NCBI RefSeq assembly: GCF_000344805.1
Contig: NC_020453.1
Location: forward strand, 5,489,001-5,553,000
Source of the DNA: Bradyrhizobium oligotrophicum S58
GTDB lineage: Bacteria; Pseudomonadota; Alphaproteobacteria; Rhizobiales; Xanthobacteraceae
Length of the DNA stretch: 64,000 nucleotides
Direction: 5' to 3'
Shown here: one piece after another, positions 1-7,629 of the stretch
Numbering within the stretch: position 1 is the first letter of the stretch
How the letters are laid out: the number at the start of each line of letters is the position of its first letter
The notes under the pieces: generated by a model
The model's input: the letters and a program-made list of their open reading frames with translations, nothing else
Databases searched by the model: none
What the model was told of the DNA's origin: nothing
Translations under genes and position numbers: made by a program

Positions 1-336
1 CCAATCCCACCTTGGTCTTGTCGGTGCCCGACACGATCTGCCCTCAACTTCCACGTCACGTTAAAAGCGCCCGCGCCGCGCCCTGCCCGCTCCGTTGGCC
101 CGGCTGACGAGAATTCTCAAGCAAAATAATCGGCTTAGCCAAGAATTCTACGGTTTGCGCGAAACTGCAGCGGCCGCCCTCGCGGCCGTTGCCCACCGCA
201 TGAGCGGGCTGCGAAAATCAGCACCGGTCGCATACCGGGTGCGCTTCCGCCCGCGGTGCAGCAGTGCTATGACGCGCTTGATTTCACAAGCGCTTTCCAT
301 TCCTGGCGCGCTGTTCCCAAGAAGGCCCAATCGATC
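1..336. other. Non-coding leader upstream of icd
   Basis: No convincing coding frame enters from the left edge. The stretch holds two copies of the 8-bp palindrome AGAATTCT, at 110-117 (extended to GAGAATTCTC at 109-118) and 142-149, 32 bp apart, and a short CGGCCG dyad at 171-189. The icd promoter is presumably here, but I see no clear -35/-10 pair. Confidence 0.5.
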
Positions 337-1551
337 ATGGCAAAAATCAAGGTGACCAACCCGGTCGTCGAGCTCGACGGCGACGAGATGACCCGGATCA
401 TCTGGCAGTACATCAAGGACAAGCTGATCAACCCGTTCCTTGAGATCGATCTGCAATATTACGACTTGGGGATGGAAAGCCGCGACAAGACCAACGACCA
501 GATCACGATCGATGCCGCCAACGCGATCAAGAAGGTCGGCGTCGGCGTCAAATGCGCCACCATCACCCCGGACGAAGCGCGTGTGAAGGAATTCGGCCTC
601 AAGGAGATGTGGAAGTCGCCGAACGGCACCATCCGCAACATCCTCGGCGGCGTCGTGTTCCGCGAGCCGATCATCTGCAAGAACGTGCCGCGTCTGGTCC
701 CCGGCTGGACCAAGCCGATCATCATCGGCCGCCACGCCTATGGCGACCAGTACCGCGCCACCGACTTCAAATTCCCCGGCAAGGGCGTTCTGACGATGAA
801 GTTCGTCGGCGACGACGGCACCGTGATCGAGAAGGAAGTCTTCAAGGCGCCCGGCCCGGGCATCGCGATGGAGATGTACAACCTCGACGAGTCGATCTAC
901 GACTTCGCCCGCGCCTCGCTCAACATGGGCCTCTCCAAGAACTATTCGGTCTACCTGTCGACCAAGAACACCATCCTCAAGGTCTATGACGGCCGCTTCA
1001 AGGACATCTTCCAGGAGGTGTACGAGAAGGAGTTCAAGGACAAGTTCGAGGCCAAGAAGATCACCTACGAGCACCGCCTGATCGACGACATGGTCGCCGC
1101 GGCGCTGAAATGGTCGGGCGGCTACGTCTGGGCCTGTAAGAACTATGACGGCGACGTCCAGTCCGACACCGTGGCGCAGGGCTACGGCTCGCTCGGCCTG
1201 ATGACCTCGGTCCTGATGACGCCGGACGGTCAAACCATGGAGGCCGAGGCCGCCCATGGCACCGTGACCCGCCACTTCCGCGAGCACCAGAAGGGCAAGG
1301 AGACCTCGACCAACTCGATCGCCTCGATCTTCGCCTGGACCCGCGGCCTGTCCCACCGCGCCAAGCTCGACAACAATGCCGAGCTGGCCAAGTTCGCGGC
1401 CGCCCTGGAGAAGGTCTGCGTCGACACCGTCGAGTCCGGCTACATGACCAAGGATCTCGCGCTGCTGGTCGGCGCCGACCAGCGCTGGCTGTCGACCACC
1501 GGCTTCCTCGACAAGGTCGCGGAAAACCTGACCAAGGCGATGGCGGCCTGA
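337..1551 (+). CDS. icd: NADP-dependent isocitrate dehydrogenase
   Basis: Oxidative decarboxylation of isocitrate to 2-oxoglutarate with NADP, a cytoplasmic TCA cycle step. The 404-residue product begins [20 protein letters not shown], the typical start of the eukaryote-like homodimeric IDH type found in alphaproteobacteria. Visible motifs include the substrate-loop region around [13 protein letters not shown] and the NADP-binding [14 protein letters not shown] near the C-terminal third. The open frame extends 27 codons further upstream, but that extension has no family resemblance, so the ATG at 337 is chosen. Length fits the family (about 400-410). It is monocistronic: a strong hairpin terminator follows 43 bp after the stop. 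Confidence 0.97.
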   Translation: MAKIKVTNPVVELDGDEMTRIIWQYIKDKLINPFLEIDLQYYDLGMESRDKTNDQITIDAANAIKKVGVGVKCATITPDEARVKEFGLKEMWKSPNGTIRNILGGVVFREPIICKNVPRLVPGWTKPIIIGRHAYGDQYRATDFKFPGKGVLTMKFVGDDGTVIEKEVFKAPGPGIAMEMYNLDESIYDFARASLNMGLSKNYSVYLSTKNTILKVYDGRFKDIFQEVYEKEFKDKFEAKKITYEHRLIDDMVAAALKWSGGYVWACKNYDGDVQSDTVAQGYGSLGLMTSVLMTPDGQTMEAEAAHGTVTRHFREHQKGKETSTNSIASIFAWTRGLSHRAKLDNNAELAKFAAALEKVCVDTVESGYMTKDLALLVGADQRWLSTTGFLDKVAENLTKAMAA

Positions 1552-1593
1552 GCCGCCTCCCCATTTCCGCCTTTCGGTTTTGCCACTATGGTC

Positions 1594-1624
1594 ACGGGCC
1601 GCGCCAAAAGCGCGGCCCGTTGCC
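1594..1624 (+). terminator. Hairpin terminator of icd
   Basis: Perfect 11-bp stem, arms 1594-1604 and 1610-1620 (ACGGGCCGCGC), with a 5-nt loop CAAAA. The following T-tract is weak (TGCCGTTTTG), so termination may be only partly intrinsic. Confidence 0.75.
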
Positions 1625-1649
1625 GTTTTGCTGACCCGAAGGAATGACC

Positions 1650-2156
1650 ATGCGCATCATCCCGACGCTTTCGCTGCTGCTGCTCGGCGCCCTGGCCGGC
1701 CGCGCCCATGCCGCCGAGACCACCATCCCCGATGCGCTGGTTGCGGCCGGCGAAAAGGCCGTACTGACGCTGCATGCCGAGGGTGCCCAGGTCTACGAGT
1801 GCAAGACCGACAAGGACGGCAAGCTGGCCTGGGCGTTCCGCGAGCCGATCGCCACCCTGTTCGAGGGCGGCAAGACCATCGGCCGCCACTATGCCGGACC
1901 GAGCTGGGAGCATCAGGACGGCTCGATCGTCGGCGGCCGGGTGCAGGGCACCGCGGTCGGCGCCACCGACAACGACATTCCCTGGCTGAAGCTCGAGGTC
2001 GTCTCCCATAGTGGCGGCAACGGCATCATGTCGGCGATCACCACCGTGCAGCGGATCAACACCTCGGGCGGCAAGCTGGCGGGCGCCTGCGACGCGGCCT
2101 GGCAATTTCGCAGCGTCGCCTACTCCGCCGACTACGTCTTCCTCCGCAAGGAGTGA
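1650..2156 (+). CDS. Secreted DUF3455 family protein
   Basis: A 168-residue protein with an N-terminal signal peptide (hydrophobic core at about residues 5-16, likely cleavage after AHA) and a body with the pattern EGAQVYECK ... YAGPSWEHQDGS, which I recognise as the DUF3455 family. Function is unknown; export to the periplasm or outside is inferred from the signal peptide. Two in-frame ATGs lie at 1644 and 1650. The purine-rich GAAGGA sits directly against the first and 6 nt before the second, so 1650 is preferred. It lies downstream of the icd terminator and is probably transcribed separately. Confidence 0.8.
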   Translation: MRIIPTLSLLLLGALAGRAHAAETTIPDALVAAGEKAVLTLHAEGAQVYECKTDKDGKLAWAFREPIATLFEGGKTIGRHYAGPSWEHQDGSIVGGRVQGTAVGATDNDIPWLKLEVVSHSGGNGIMSAITTVQRINTSGGKLAGACDAAWQFRSVAYSADYVFLRKE

Positions 2157-2246
2157 GCGGATGGGACGGCCCGTTGCCCCAGGCCGCCAGGCCCAAGCCG
2201 TGCCGGCGCGACGCGCCGCATGTCCGGAAGCATCGGAGCCCGGAGG

Positions 2247-3026
2247 ATGAGATCTCCGCTCGCCGAGTGGCCACGCCCGTACTATGTGGCGGGCGGCAAG
2301 GATGCCGTCCTGCTCTACGTGGTCTATGGCTGGGTGGATATCGATCGGCCGCTGTCCCGGAGCATCTATCGATCCAGCGGCGTCCCTGACGGCGTCGATC
2401 TCCTGGCTTGCGGGCCGACGGCGCATCCCGGCCTGGTGAGCCGCTTTCGCACCGGCCGTCCCTGGACTCAGCTCACGGCCGAGGACCCTGATCTGGCGGC
2501 GATCGTTGCCGCGCAGGATTTCTGCCTCGTGATCAAAGGCGACATCGCCGACCCGGCGACGCTGAGCTATTTTCGCGACGTGATCGGTCTGCTGACCTTC
2601 TGCCTCGATAACGGCGGCGTCGCCATCTACGACCCGCAGATCCTCAAATGGTGGAGTCCGTCGGAATGGCGCACCCGCGCCTTCGCGGTCGAGCATTGTG
2701 CGCCACGGCATCACGTCGTCATCTTGATCTCGCGGGAAGCTGAGGGCACCGAGTGGATTCACACCCGGGGAATGCGCAAGTTCGGCCGCCCCGACCTCAG
2801 CATCCACGGCGTCCGCGCGCAGTATCGGGCGGCCGTTATCGAGCTCGTCAACCGCTTCATCGAGCTGCTCGCTTTTGGCGCCGTCGTGCCCGACGGGTTG
2901 GACCTTCAGCTGCCCGCCCTGCCGGCAGGCATGATCTGCTGGCACAGAGGCAGTAATGACGACCCCGATTTCGACAACGAACATATCGAGATCGTATGGA
3001 CCGACGCAGAGGCCCGGACCGGCTAG
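2247..3026 (+). CDS. Conserved protein of unknown function (possibly DUF4261-like)
   Basis: About 259 residues, no signal peptide and no membrane segment, with aromatic- and Trp-rich patches (LKWWSPSEW). The segment IHTRGMRKFGRPDLSIHGV resembles the conserved histidine/FG.P.L motif of DUF4261 proteins, but I am not certain of that family. A good ribosome site (GGAGG at 2242-2246) directly abuts the ATG at 2247, too close to be ideal; an ATG at 2220 is an alternative start. Codon use matches the core genome. No functional hint comes from its neighbours: DUF3455 upstream, and a convergent oxidase gene beyond a repeat downstream. Confidence 0.6.
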   Translation: MRSPLAEWPRPYYVAGGKDAVLLYVVYGWVDIDRPLSRSIYRSSGVPDGVDLLACGPTAHPGLVSRFRTGRPWTQLTAEDPDLAAIVAAQDFCLVIKGDIADPATLSYFRDVIGLLTFCLDNGGVAIYDPQILKWWSPSEWRTRAFAVEHCAPRHHVVILISREAEGTEWIHTRGMRKFGRPDLSIHGVRAQYRAAVIELVNRFIELLAFGAVVPDGLDLQLPALPAGMICWHRGSNDDPDFDNEHIEIVWTDAEARTG

Positions 3027-3048
3027 GGCAAGATGCATTTTGGTTTAT

Positions 3049-3246
3049 CGAATAGTCGGCGACGATTTCCGTTCACCTCTCCCGAAGGGCTAAGAGATTA
3101 ACTCCGGAAGTTGGGCGCGAGTTCTCACCGCGACAGCGGTGCGCTCCCTCGCCCCGCCCTTGCGGGGCCGCGACGAGCGCGTCGCAAGATGTGTGAATGT
3201 CACAGCCCGAAGGAAGAGGTGAACGGAGACCGTCGCGGACTATTCG
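3049..3246. repeat. MITE/REP-like element with 43-bp terminal inverted repeats
   Basis: Left arm 3049-3091 and right arm 3204-3246 are inverted copies of each other, 36 of 43 positions matching by eye, around a GC-rich core with its own small stems. It fills nearly all of the gap between two convergent genes (3027-3344). No coding frame is credible inside. Confidence 0.75.
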
Positions 3247-3344
3247 GTCCAACCAAAACGCATCACGTCTAAGTCGCCACCGCGTGTCCTCTTGGCGATC
3301 AAGCCAGATCAGTCCGAACATCCACCCCCGGACGAAGGGCCCGT

Positions 3345-4637
3345 TCAGAGTCCAAACCGATCCCGCACCCGGCCAGCGATCACGGCGCTGGTCACGGCGA
3401 CCGGCCACAACGCATGCAGCGGGATCGGCTTGATGCCCGTGATCGGCATATCGATCTGCGCGCTCGCGCCGCCGATTAGGCGGCGCGCCAGCTGGGCGCC
3501 CATCGCGGTCGATAGCGCCACGCCGCGGCCGTTGCAGCCGAGCGAGATCAGGATGCTCTCGGCCGGCTCGTGGATGTGCGGATAGTGGTCTTTGGTGATG
3601 GCGAGGCGGCTGTTCCAGCCGTGGGTCCAGGCGCCCCCCTTGAGCTGCGGCCAGAGCCGCTCGGCGTAGCGCATGAGATAGGCGACATCTCCCGGCGAAT
3701 TGATCCAGCGCATCGGGCCGCGGCCGCCCATCAGCAGCCGGTTGTGCTGATCGATGCGGTAGTAGACGGTGATGTGGCCGCTCTCGTACAACACCGGCCG
3801 CGTCGGCATGATTGCGCGCGCGACCTCGTCCGGCAGCGGCGCGGTGGCTGCGATCGAGGAGAACACTGGAATGATGGTGCGGCGGAGCGCCGGCCAGAGA
3901 TCGTCCGTAAAGCCGTTGGTGGCGATCAGCACCTTGTCGGCGTGCACCACCGCGTGCGGCGTCTGGATGCGCCAGCGCGTGCCGTCGCGGCGCAGGGACA
4001 GCGCCGGAGTCTCGCCGTGAACGGCTGCGCCCGCCGCGATCGCCGCGCGCGCCAGCCCGCGCGCATAGTTGAGCGGATGCAGGTCGCCGCCGCGCGCGTC
4101 GAACATGGCGCAGACATAGCGGTCGCTGCCGGTCACCTCGCGCAGCTGCTCCCGATCCATCAAGGTCACCGGCATGCCGCGGCGGATGCATTGTCGAGCG
4201 GTGCTTTCGATCGCAGCCGCGCTCGCCTCATGATAGGCGGCGCGCAGCGTGCCCTGCTGCCGCGCCTCGCAGGGAATCTGGTAGCGGCGGATCAGGTCGT
4301 GGGTAAAGTTGGTGGTGCCGTAGGCGAAGTCGATCATGCGGCGGCCGAGCTCGGGACCGAAATCGGCTTCGATCTGATCCGGGTCATGCTTCAGGCCCGG
4401 ATTGGTGTGGCCACCATTGTTGCCTGAGGCTCCCCAGCCCGGTTCCTGCGCTTCGAGCACTACGCAGTCGGTGCCCTGCTCCGCCAGATGCAGCGCGGTC
4501 GAGAGGCCGGTGTAGCCGCCGCCGATGATCGCCACCGAAACAGTCCTGTCGACGTCGAGCAGCGGCGTTGCTACGGGCGCCACCGCCGTGTCGGCGTAGA
4601 CCGACGGAGGCAGAGGAATGCGAGAGGGCGTGATCAT
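3345..4637 (-). CDS. FAD-dependent amine/amino-acid oxidase (DAO family)
   Basis: A 430-residue flavoenzyme with the Rossmann motif IIGGGYTGLSTALHLAEQG at about residues 28-46 and the ASGNNGGH motif of the DAO/OrdL (gamma-glutamylputrescine oxidase-like) branch. It is expected to oxidise an amine or amino acid to the imino product with release of H2O2. The start is the ATG at 4637, 16 bp after the stop of the ABC ATPase; the open frame runs upstream inside that gene but without similarity. As the last gene of a four-gene unit with a polar amino-acid transporter, it probably degrades whatever that transporter imports. Substrate (polyamine conjugate, imino acid or D-amino acid) cannot be read from the sequence. 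Confidence 0.9.
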   Translation of the reverse strand: MITPSRIPLPPSVYADTAVAPVATPLLDVDRTVSVAIIGGGYTGLSTALHLAEQGTDCVVLEAQEPGWGASGNNGGHTNPGLKHDPDQIEADFGPELGRRMIDFAYGTTNFTHDLIRRYQIPCEARQQGTLRAAYHEASAAAIESTARQCIRRGMPVTLMDREQLREVTGSDRYVCAMFDARGGDLHPLNYARGLARAAIAAGAAVHGETPALSLRRDGTRWRIQTPHAVVHADKVLIATNGFTDDLWPALRRTIIPVFSSIAATAPLPDEVARAIMPTRPVLYESGHITVYYRIDQHNRLLMGGRGPMRWINSPGDVAYLMRYAERLWPQLKGGAWTHGWNSRLAITKDHYPHIHEPAESILISLGCNGRGVALSTAMGAQLARRLIGGASAQIDMPITGIKPIPLHALWPVAVTSAVIAGRVRDRFGL

Positions 4638-4653
4638 ATCGGACACCGGCAAG

Positions 4654-5385
4654 TCACAGCGGATGCAGCACGCGGCGCAAGAAATCTTGCGTCCGCGGAT
4701 GCTGCGGTTGATTGAGCACGGCCTTCGCGGGCCCCTGCTCGACGATGACGCCGCCGTCAATGAAGAGGACGCGGTCGGCGACGTCGCGGGCAAAGCCGAT
4801 CTCGTGGGTCACGACGACCATAGTCATGCCGTCATCGGCCAGCTTGCGCATCACACCCAGGACGTCGCCGACGAGCTCGGGGTCGAGCGCCGAGGTCGGC
4901 TCGTCGAACAGGATCGCCTTGGGCTGCATCGCGAGTGCGCGGGCGATGGCGACGCGCTGCTGCTGGCCACCGGAGAGCTGCGGCGGATGCACGTCGGCCT
5001 TGTCAGCGAGCCCGACCTGCGCGAGCAGCGCCCGGCCGCGCTCCAGGGCCGCCGCGCGCGGCTCCTTCTTCACGTAGAGCGGTCCTTCGATGACGTTGTC
5101 GAGCGCGGTGCGGTGCGGAAACAGGTTGAAGCGCTGGAACACCATCGAGACCTGGGTGCGGATCGCCACGATCGACCGCGCATCGCGGTTGACGCGCAGG
5201 CCCTCGATGCTGATGGTCCCGCGATCGTAGCTTTCGAGCCCGTTGATACAGCGCAGGATTGTCGACTTGCCGGAGCCGGAGGGGCCGATGATGCAGACCA
5301 CCTCACCCTTGTCGACCGACGCCGTGATGCCCTTGAGCACCTCGACCTTGCCGAAGCTCTTGTGGACGTCGGACAGCTCGATCAT
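4654..5385 (-). CDS. Polar amino-acid ABC transporter ATP-binding protein
   Basis: 243 residues with Walker A GPSGSGKST near residue 34, a Q-loop in MVFQRFNLFPH, signature LSGGQQQR and Walker B ILFDEP followed by the switch His in VVTHE. This is the GlnQ/HisP type, energising uptake of a polar amino acid. The start at 5385 overlaps the permease stop by 4 bp (ATGA), showing translational coupling. The longer open frame upstream (to 5649) lies inside the permease gene and is not used. Confidence 0.95.
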   Translation of the reverse strand: MIELSDVHKSFGKVEVLKGITASVDKGEVVCIIGPSGSGKSTILRCINGLESYDRGTISIEGLRVNRDARSIVAIRTQVSMVFQRFNLFPHRTALDNVIEGPLYVKKEPRAAALERGRALLAQVGLADKADVHPPQLSGGQQQRVAIARALAMQPKAILFDEPTSALDPELVGDVLGVMRKLADDGMTMVVVTHEIGFARDVADRVLFIDGGVIVEQGPAKAVLNQPQHPRTQDFLRRVLHPL

Positions 5386-6035
5386 CGCTTGCCCGCCCGC
5401 TTCTCGACGTGCCGGACCAGGAGGATCAGCGGGATGCTCATGGTGAGATACATCAGCGCCACCAGCGTGAAGACGCTGGAGTTCTTGAAGGTCGAGGACG
5501 CGATCAGCTTGCCCTGCAACGCCAGCTCGGCAACCGTGATGGTCGAGGCCTGTGAGGAGTCCTTCAGCATCATGATCATGACGTTGCCGTAGGGCGGCAA
5601 CACGATGCGCACCGCCTGCGGCAGCACCACGCGGCGCATCGTCATCCACCAGCCCATGCCGATTGATTGCGCCGCCTCGATCTGGCCCTTGTCGATCGCC
5701 TCGATGCCGGCGCGAAAGTTCTCCGCCTGATAGGCCGAATAGGCGATGCCGAGGCCGAGAATGGCGGCCTGCAGCGCCGACAAGGTCACGCCGAGATCCG
5801 GCATGACGAAGTAGAGATAGAACAGCAGCACGATGATCGGGATGCCGCGGATCAAATTGATCAGGCTCGCGCTCAGGCCCGACAGCAGACCGATGCCCGA
5901 GACCCGCATCATCGCCCAGACGAGCCCGAGCACGGTCGAGAGCAGCAGCGATCCCAAGGTGACAACGATCGTCAGCGCGACGCCGTTGAGCAGGATCGGA
6001 AAGAACTCGACGGCGTCGTGCCAGAAGCCCTTCAT
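5382..6035 (-). CDS. Polar amino-acid ABC transporter permease
   Basis: 217 residues with about five hydrophobic helices (first at about 12-45) and the conserved cytoplasmic EAA loop QIEAAQSIGMGWWMTMRRV followed by LPQAVRIVLPP, diagnostic of the HisM/GlnP permease family. Only one permease gene is present, so the transporter presumably forms a homodimeric channel. It follows the binding-protein gene by 6 bp and overlaps the ATPase gene by 4 bp. Confidence 0.94.
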   Translation of the reverse strand: MKGFWHDAVEFFPILLNGVALTIVVTLGSLLLSTVLGLVWAMMRVSGIGLLSGLSASLINLIRGIPIIVLLFYLYFVMPDLGVTLSALQAAILGLGIAYSAYQAENFRAGIEAIDKGQIEAAQSIGMGWWMTMRRVVLPQAVRIVLPPYGNVMIMMLKDSSQASTITVAELALQGKLIASSTFKNSSVFTLVALMYLTMSIPLILLVRHVEKRAGKR

Positions 6036-6042
6036 CGGCCGG

Positions 6043-6801
6043 TCAGCCCTTCAGGCCCCATTTGTCGAGGATCTTGTCCACCGTCCCGTTCGCCTTCAGC
6101 TTGGAAAGCGAAGCGTTGATCTTGCCGAGCAGCTCGGCCTCGCCCTTGCGCACGCCGATGCCGACCGAGCCGACCGTGACGGGCTTGTAGCCGGCGACGA
6201 GGCGCGCTTCGGGGAAGCCGCCCTGCTTGAGGTTGTAGGCCAGGATCGGATAGTCGGCGAAGCCCGCCTTGAGGCGGCCGGTGTTCACGTCGCGCAGGAT
6301 GTCGGGAATGGTGTCGTAGGCCTTCACGTCGGAGAACAGCCCGGATTTCTTTAGCGCATCGACGAAGGCGGTGCCGATTTGCGCGCCGACCACCTCGCCT
6401 TTGAGATCGTCCTGCGACGCGTAGGCCTTGGTGTCGGACTTCGGCACGATCAGGCCCTCGCCGTAGGTGTAGATCGGATCGGAGAAATCGATCACCTCCT
6501 TGCGCGGCGCGGTGATGAACATCGCCGCCGCGATGATGTCGATCTTGCTCGAGGTCAACGACGGAATCAGCGCGGAGAACGGCATCGGCTCGATCTGCAC
6601 GTTGAAGCCCGCATCCTTGCCGATCTCGGTCATGAGATCGACCATGACGCCCTGGATCTGATTGGTCTTGGTATCGAGGAAGGTGAAGGGAATGCCCGTC
6701 GGGGTCGAGCCGACCTTGAGCACTTGCTGCGCCGATGCCGGCGCGACGGCGAACATCGCGAGCGCCGCCACCGCGGCCTGGACCAAACGCTTCAACGGCA
6801 T
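6043..6801 (-). CDS. Periplasmic polar amino-acid binding protein
   Basis: 252 residues with a clear signal peptide (MPLKRLVQAAVAALAMF..., cleavage likely after ASAQ) and the family-3 solute-binding fold: KVGSTPTGIPFTF, the DIIAAAMFITAPRKEVIDFSDP core and a DILRDVNTGRLKAGFADYP hinge segment. It delivers substrate to the adjacent permease. The start at 6801 has an AAGGGG ribosome site 6 bp upstream. It is the first gene of the minus-strand operon and faces a divergent regulator across a 163-bp control region. Confidence 0.94.
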   Translation of the reverse strand: MPLKRLVQAAVAALAMFAVAPASAQQVLKVGSTPTGIPFTFLDTKTNQIQGVMVDLMTEIGKDAGFNVQIEPMPFSALIPSLTSSKIDIIAAAMFITAPRKEVIDFSDPIYTYGEGLIVPKSDTKAYASQDDLKGEVVGAQIGTAFVDALKKSGLFSDVKAYDTIPDILRDVNTGRLKAGFADYPILAYNLKQGGFPEARLVAGYKPVTVGSVGIGVRKGEAELLGKINASLSKLKANGTVDKILDKWGLKG

Positions 6802-6883
6802 CGCATTCCCCTTCGGGTACGACCGATCACGGCGTGTCTCACAAGCGCGATGGCAAACGTTGCGGGCTTCGCTGTTTCGGCCT

Positions 6884-6950
6884 ATTTTCACCAATATGAA
6901 AATTTGGTCACACTTTTCCGGGTCATGCAAGCGGTTTTCATGCACATGAA
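6884..6950. promoter_or_regulatory. Duplicated operator-like palindrome TTCA-N6-TGAA
   Basis: Site 1 is ATTTTCA-CCAATA-TGAAAAT (6884-6903), a perfect 7-bp dyad with a 6-nt spacer. Site 2 is TTTTCA-TGCACA-TGAA (6935-6950), sharing the TTTTCA-N6-TGAA core. The two centres are exactly 50 bp apart, close to five helical turns. They lie between the transporter/oxidase operon and the divergent XRE-cupin gene, the expected place for autoregulated operators. Confidence 0.6.
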
Positions 6951-6964
6951 GGAAGCGGTCTGAC

Positions 6965-7624
6965 GTGAGTGGCGGCAAGAGAATGCTCAAACCAGGCGCA
7001 ACGAAGCCTTCGCGGAAGGCGAAGACGGCGGCCAAGCCGGCCACGAAGCCGGTCGAACCGGCGATGGATGTCGCGGTCGGCCGCCGCATCCGCGATCTCA
7101 GGCGCAACAGACAACTCTCGCTCGAGACCGTCGCGGCCAGGACCGCGCTCTCGATCGGCTTCCTCAGCCAGATCGAGCGCGGCCTGTCATCACCGTCGCT
7201 GCGCGTGCTGATCGCGCTCGCCGACGTGCTCGGCGTCAGCATCGCGGCGCTATTCGGCGCAAGCCCGGGCGGCGATGCCGCCTCGGACGCGGTGGTCACA
7301 CGCGGCCAGCAGCGCCCGGAGCTGAAACTGTGGCGTACCGGAGTTTCAAAACAGCTGCTCAGCGCCGCCGGCGGCGACAACAAGCTCAACCTATTCCTGG
7401 TGCATCTGGAGCCCCGTGGCTCGACCGGCGACGAGCTCTACACCCATGACGGCGAGGAAGCCGGCCTCGTTCTCGAAGGCGAGATGATACTGACGGTCGA
7501 TGCCGAGACCTGGTCGCTCAAGCAAGGCGACAGCTTCCGCTTCGCCAGCCGCAGGCCGCACCGCTTCTCCAATCCGGCCGGTGATGCGAAGGCGGTCGTG
7601 CTGTGGGTGAACTGCGTGACCTGA
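6965..7624 (+). CDS. XRE-family transcriptional regulator with C-terminal cupin domain
   Basis: 219 residues: a basic, low-complexity N-terminus, an HTH_3 domain at about 39-95 (GRRIRDLRRNRQLSLETVA ... GFLSQIERGLSSPSL), and a cupin at about 150-219 (EEAGLVLEGEMILTV ... GDSFRF ... PHRFSNP). This is the PuuR-like architecture used to control polyamine and amino-acid catabolism, with the cupin sensing ligand. The start is GTG at 6965 with GAAGGAAG upstream; an ATG at 6983 is possible. It is divergent from the ABC/oxidase operon and is its likely regulator through the two palindromes in the shared region. Confidence 0.88.
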   Translation: MSGGKRMLKPGATKPSRKAKTAAKPATKPVEPAMDVAVGRRIRDLRRNRQLSLETVAARTALSIGFLSQIERGLSSPSLRVLIALADVLGVSIAALFGASPGGDAASDAVVTRGQQRPELKLWRTGVSKQLLSAAGGDNKLNLFLVHLEPRGSTGDELYTHDGEEAGLVLEGEMILTVDAETWSLKQGDSFRFASRRPHRFSNPAGDAKAVVLWVNCVT

Positions 7625-7629
7625 GCGGA

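Noticed and set aside
148..1356. Long minus-strand open frame across icd
   Set aside because: It is the antisense shadow of a well-supported gene; the composition is Asp/Arg/His/Leu-rich in the way typical of GC-rich shadows.
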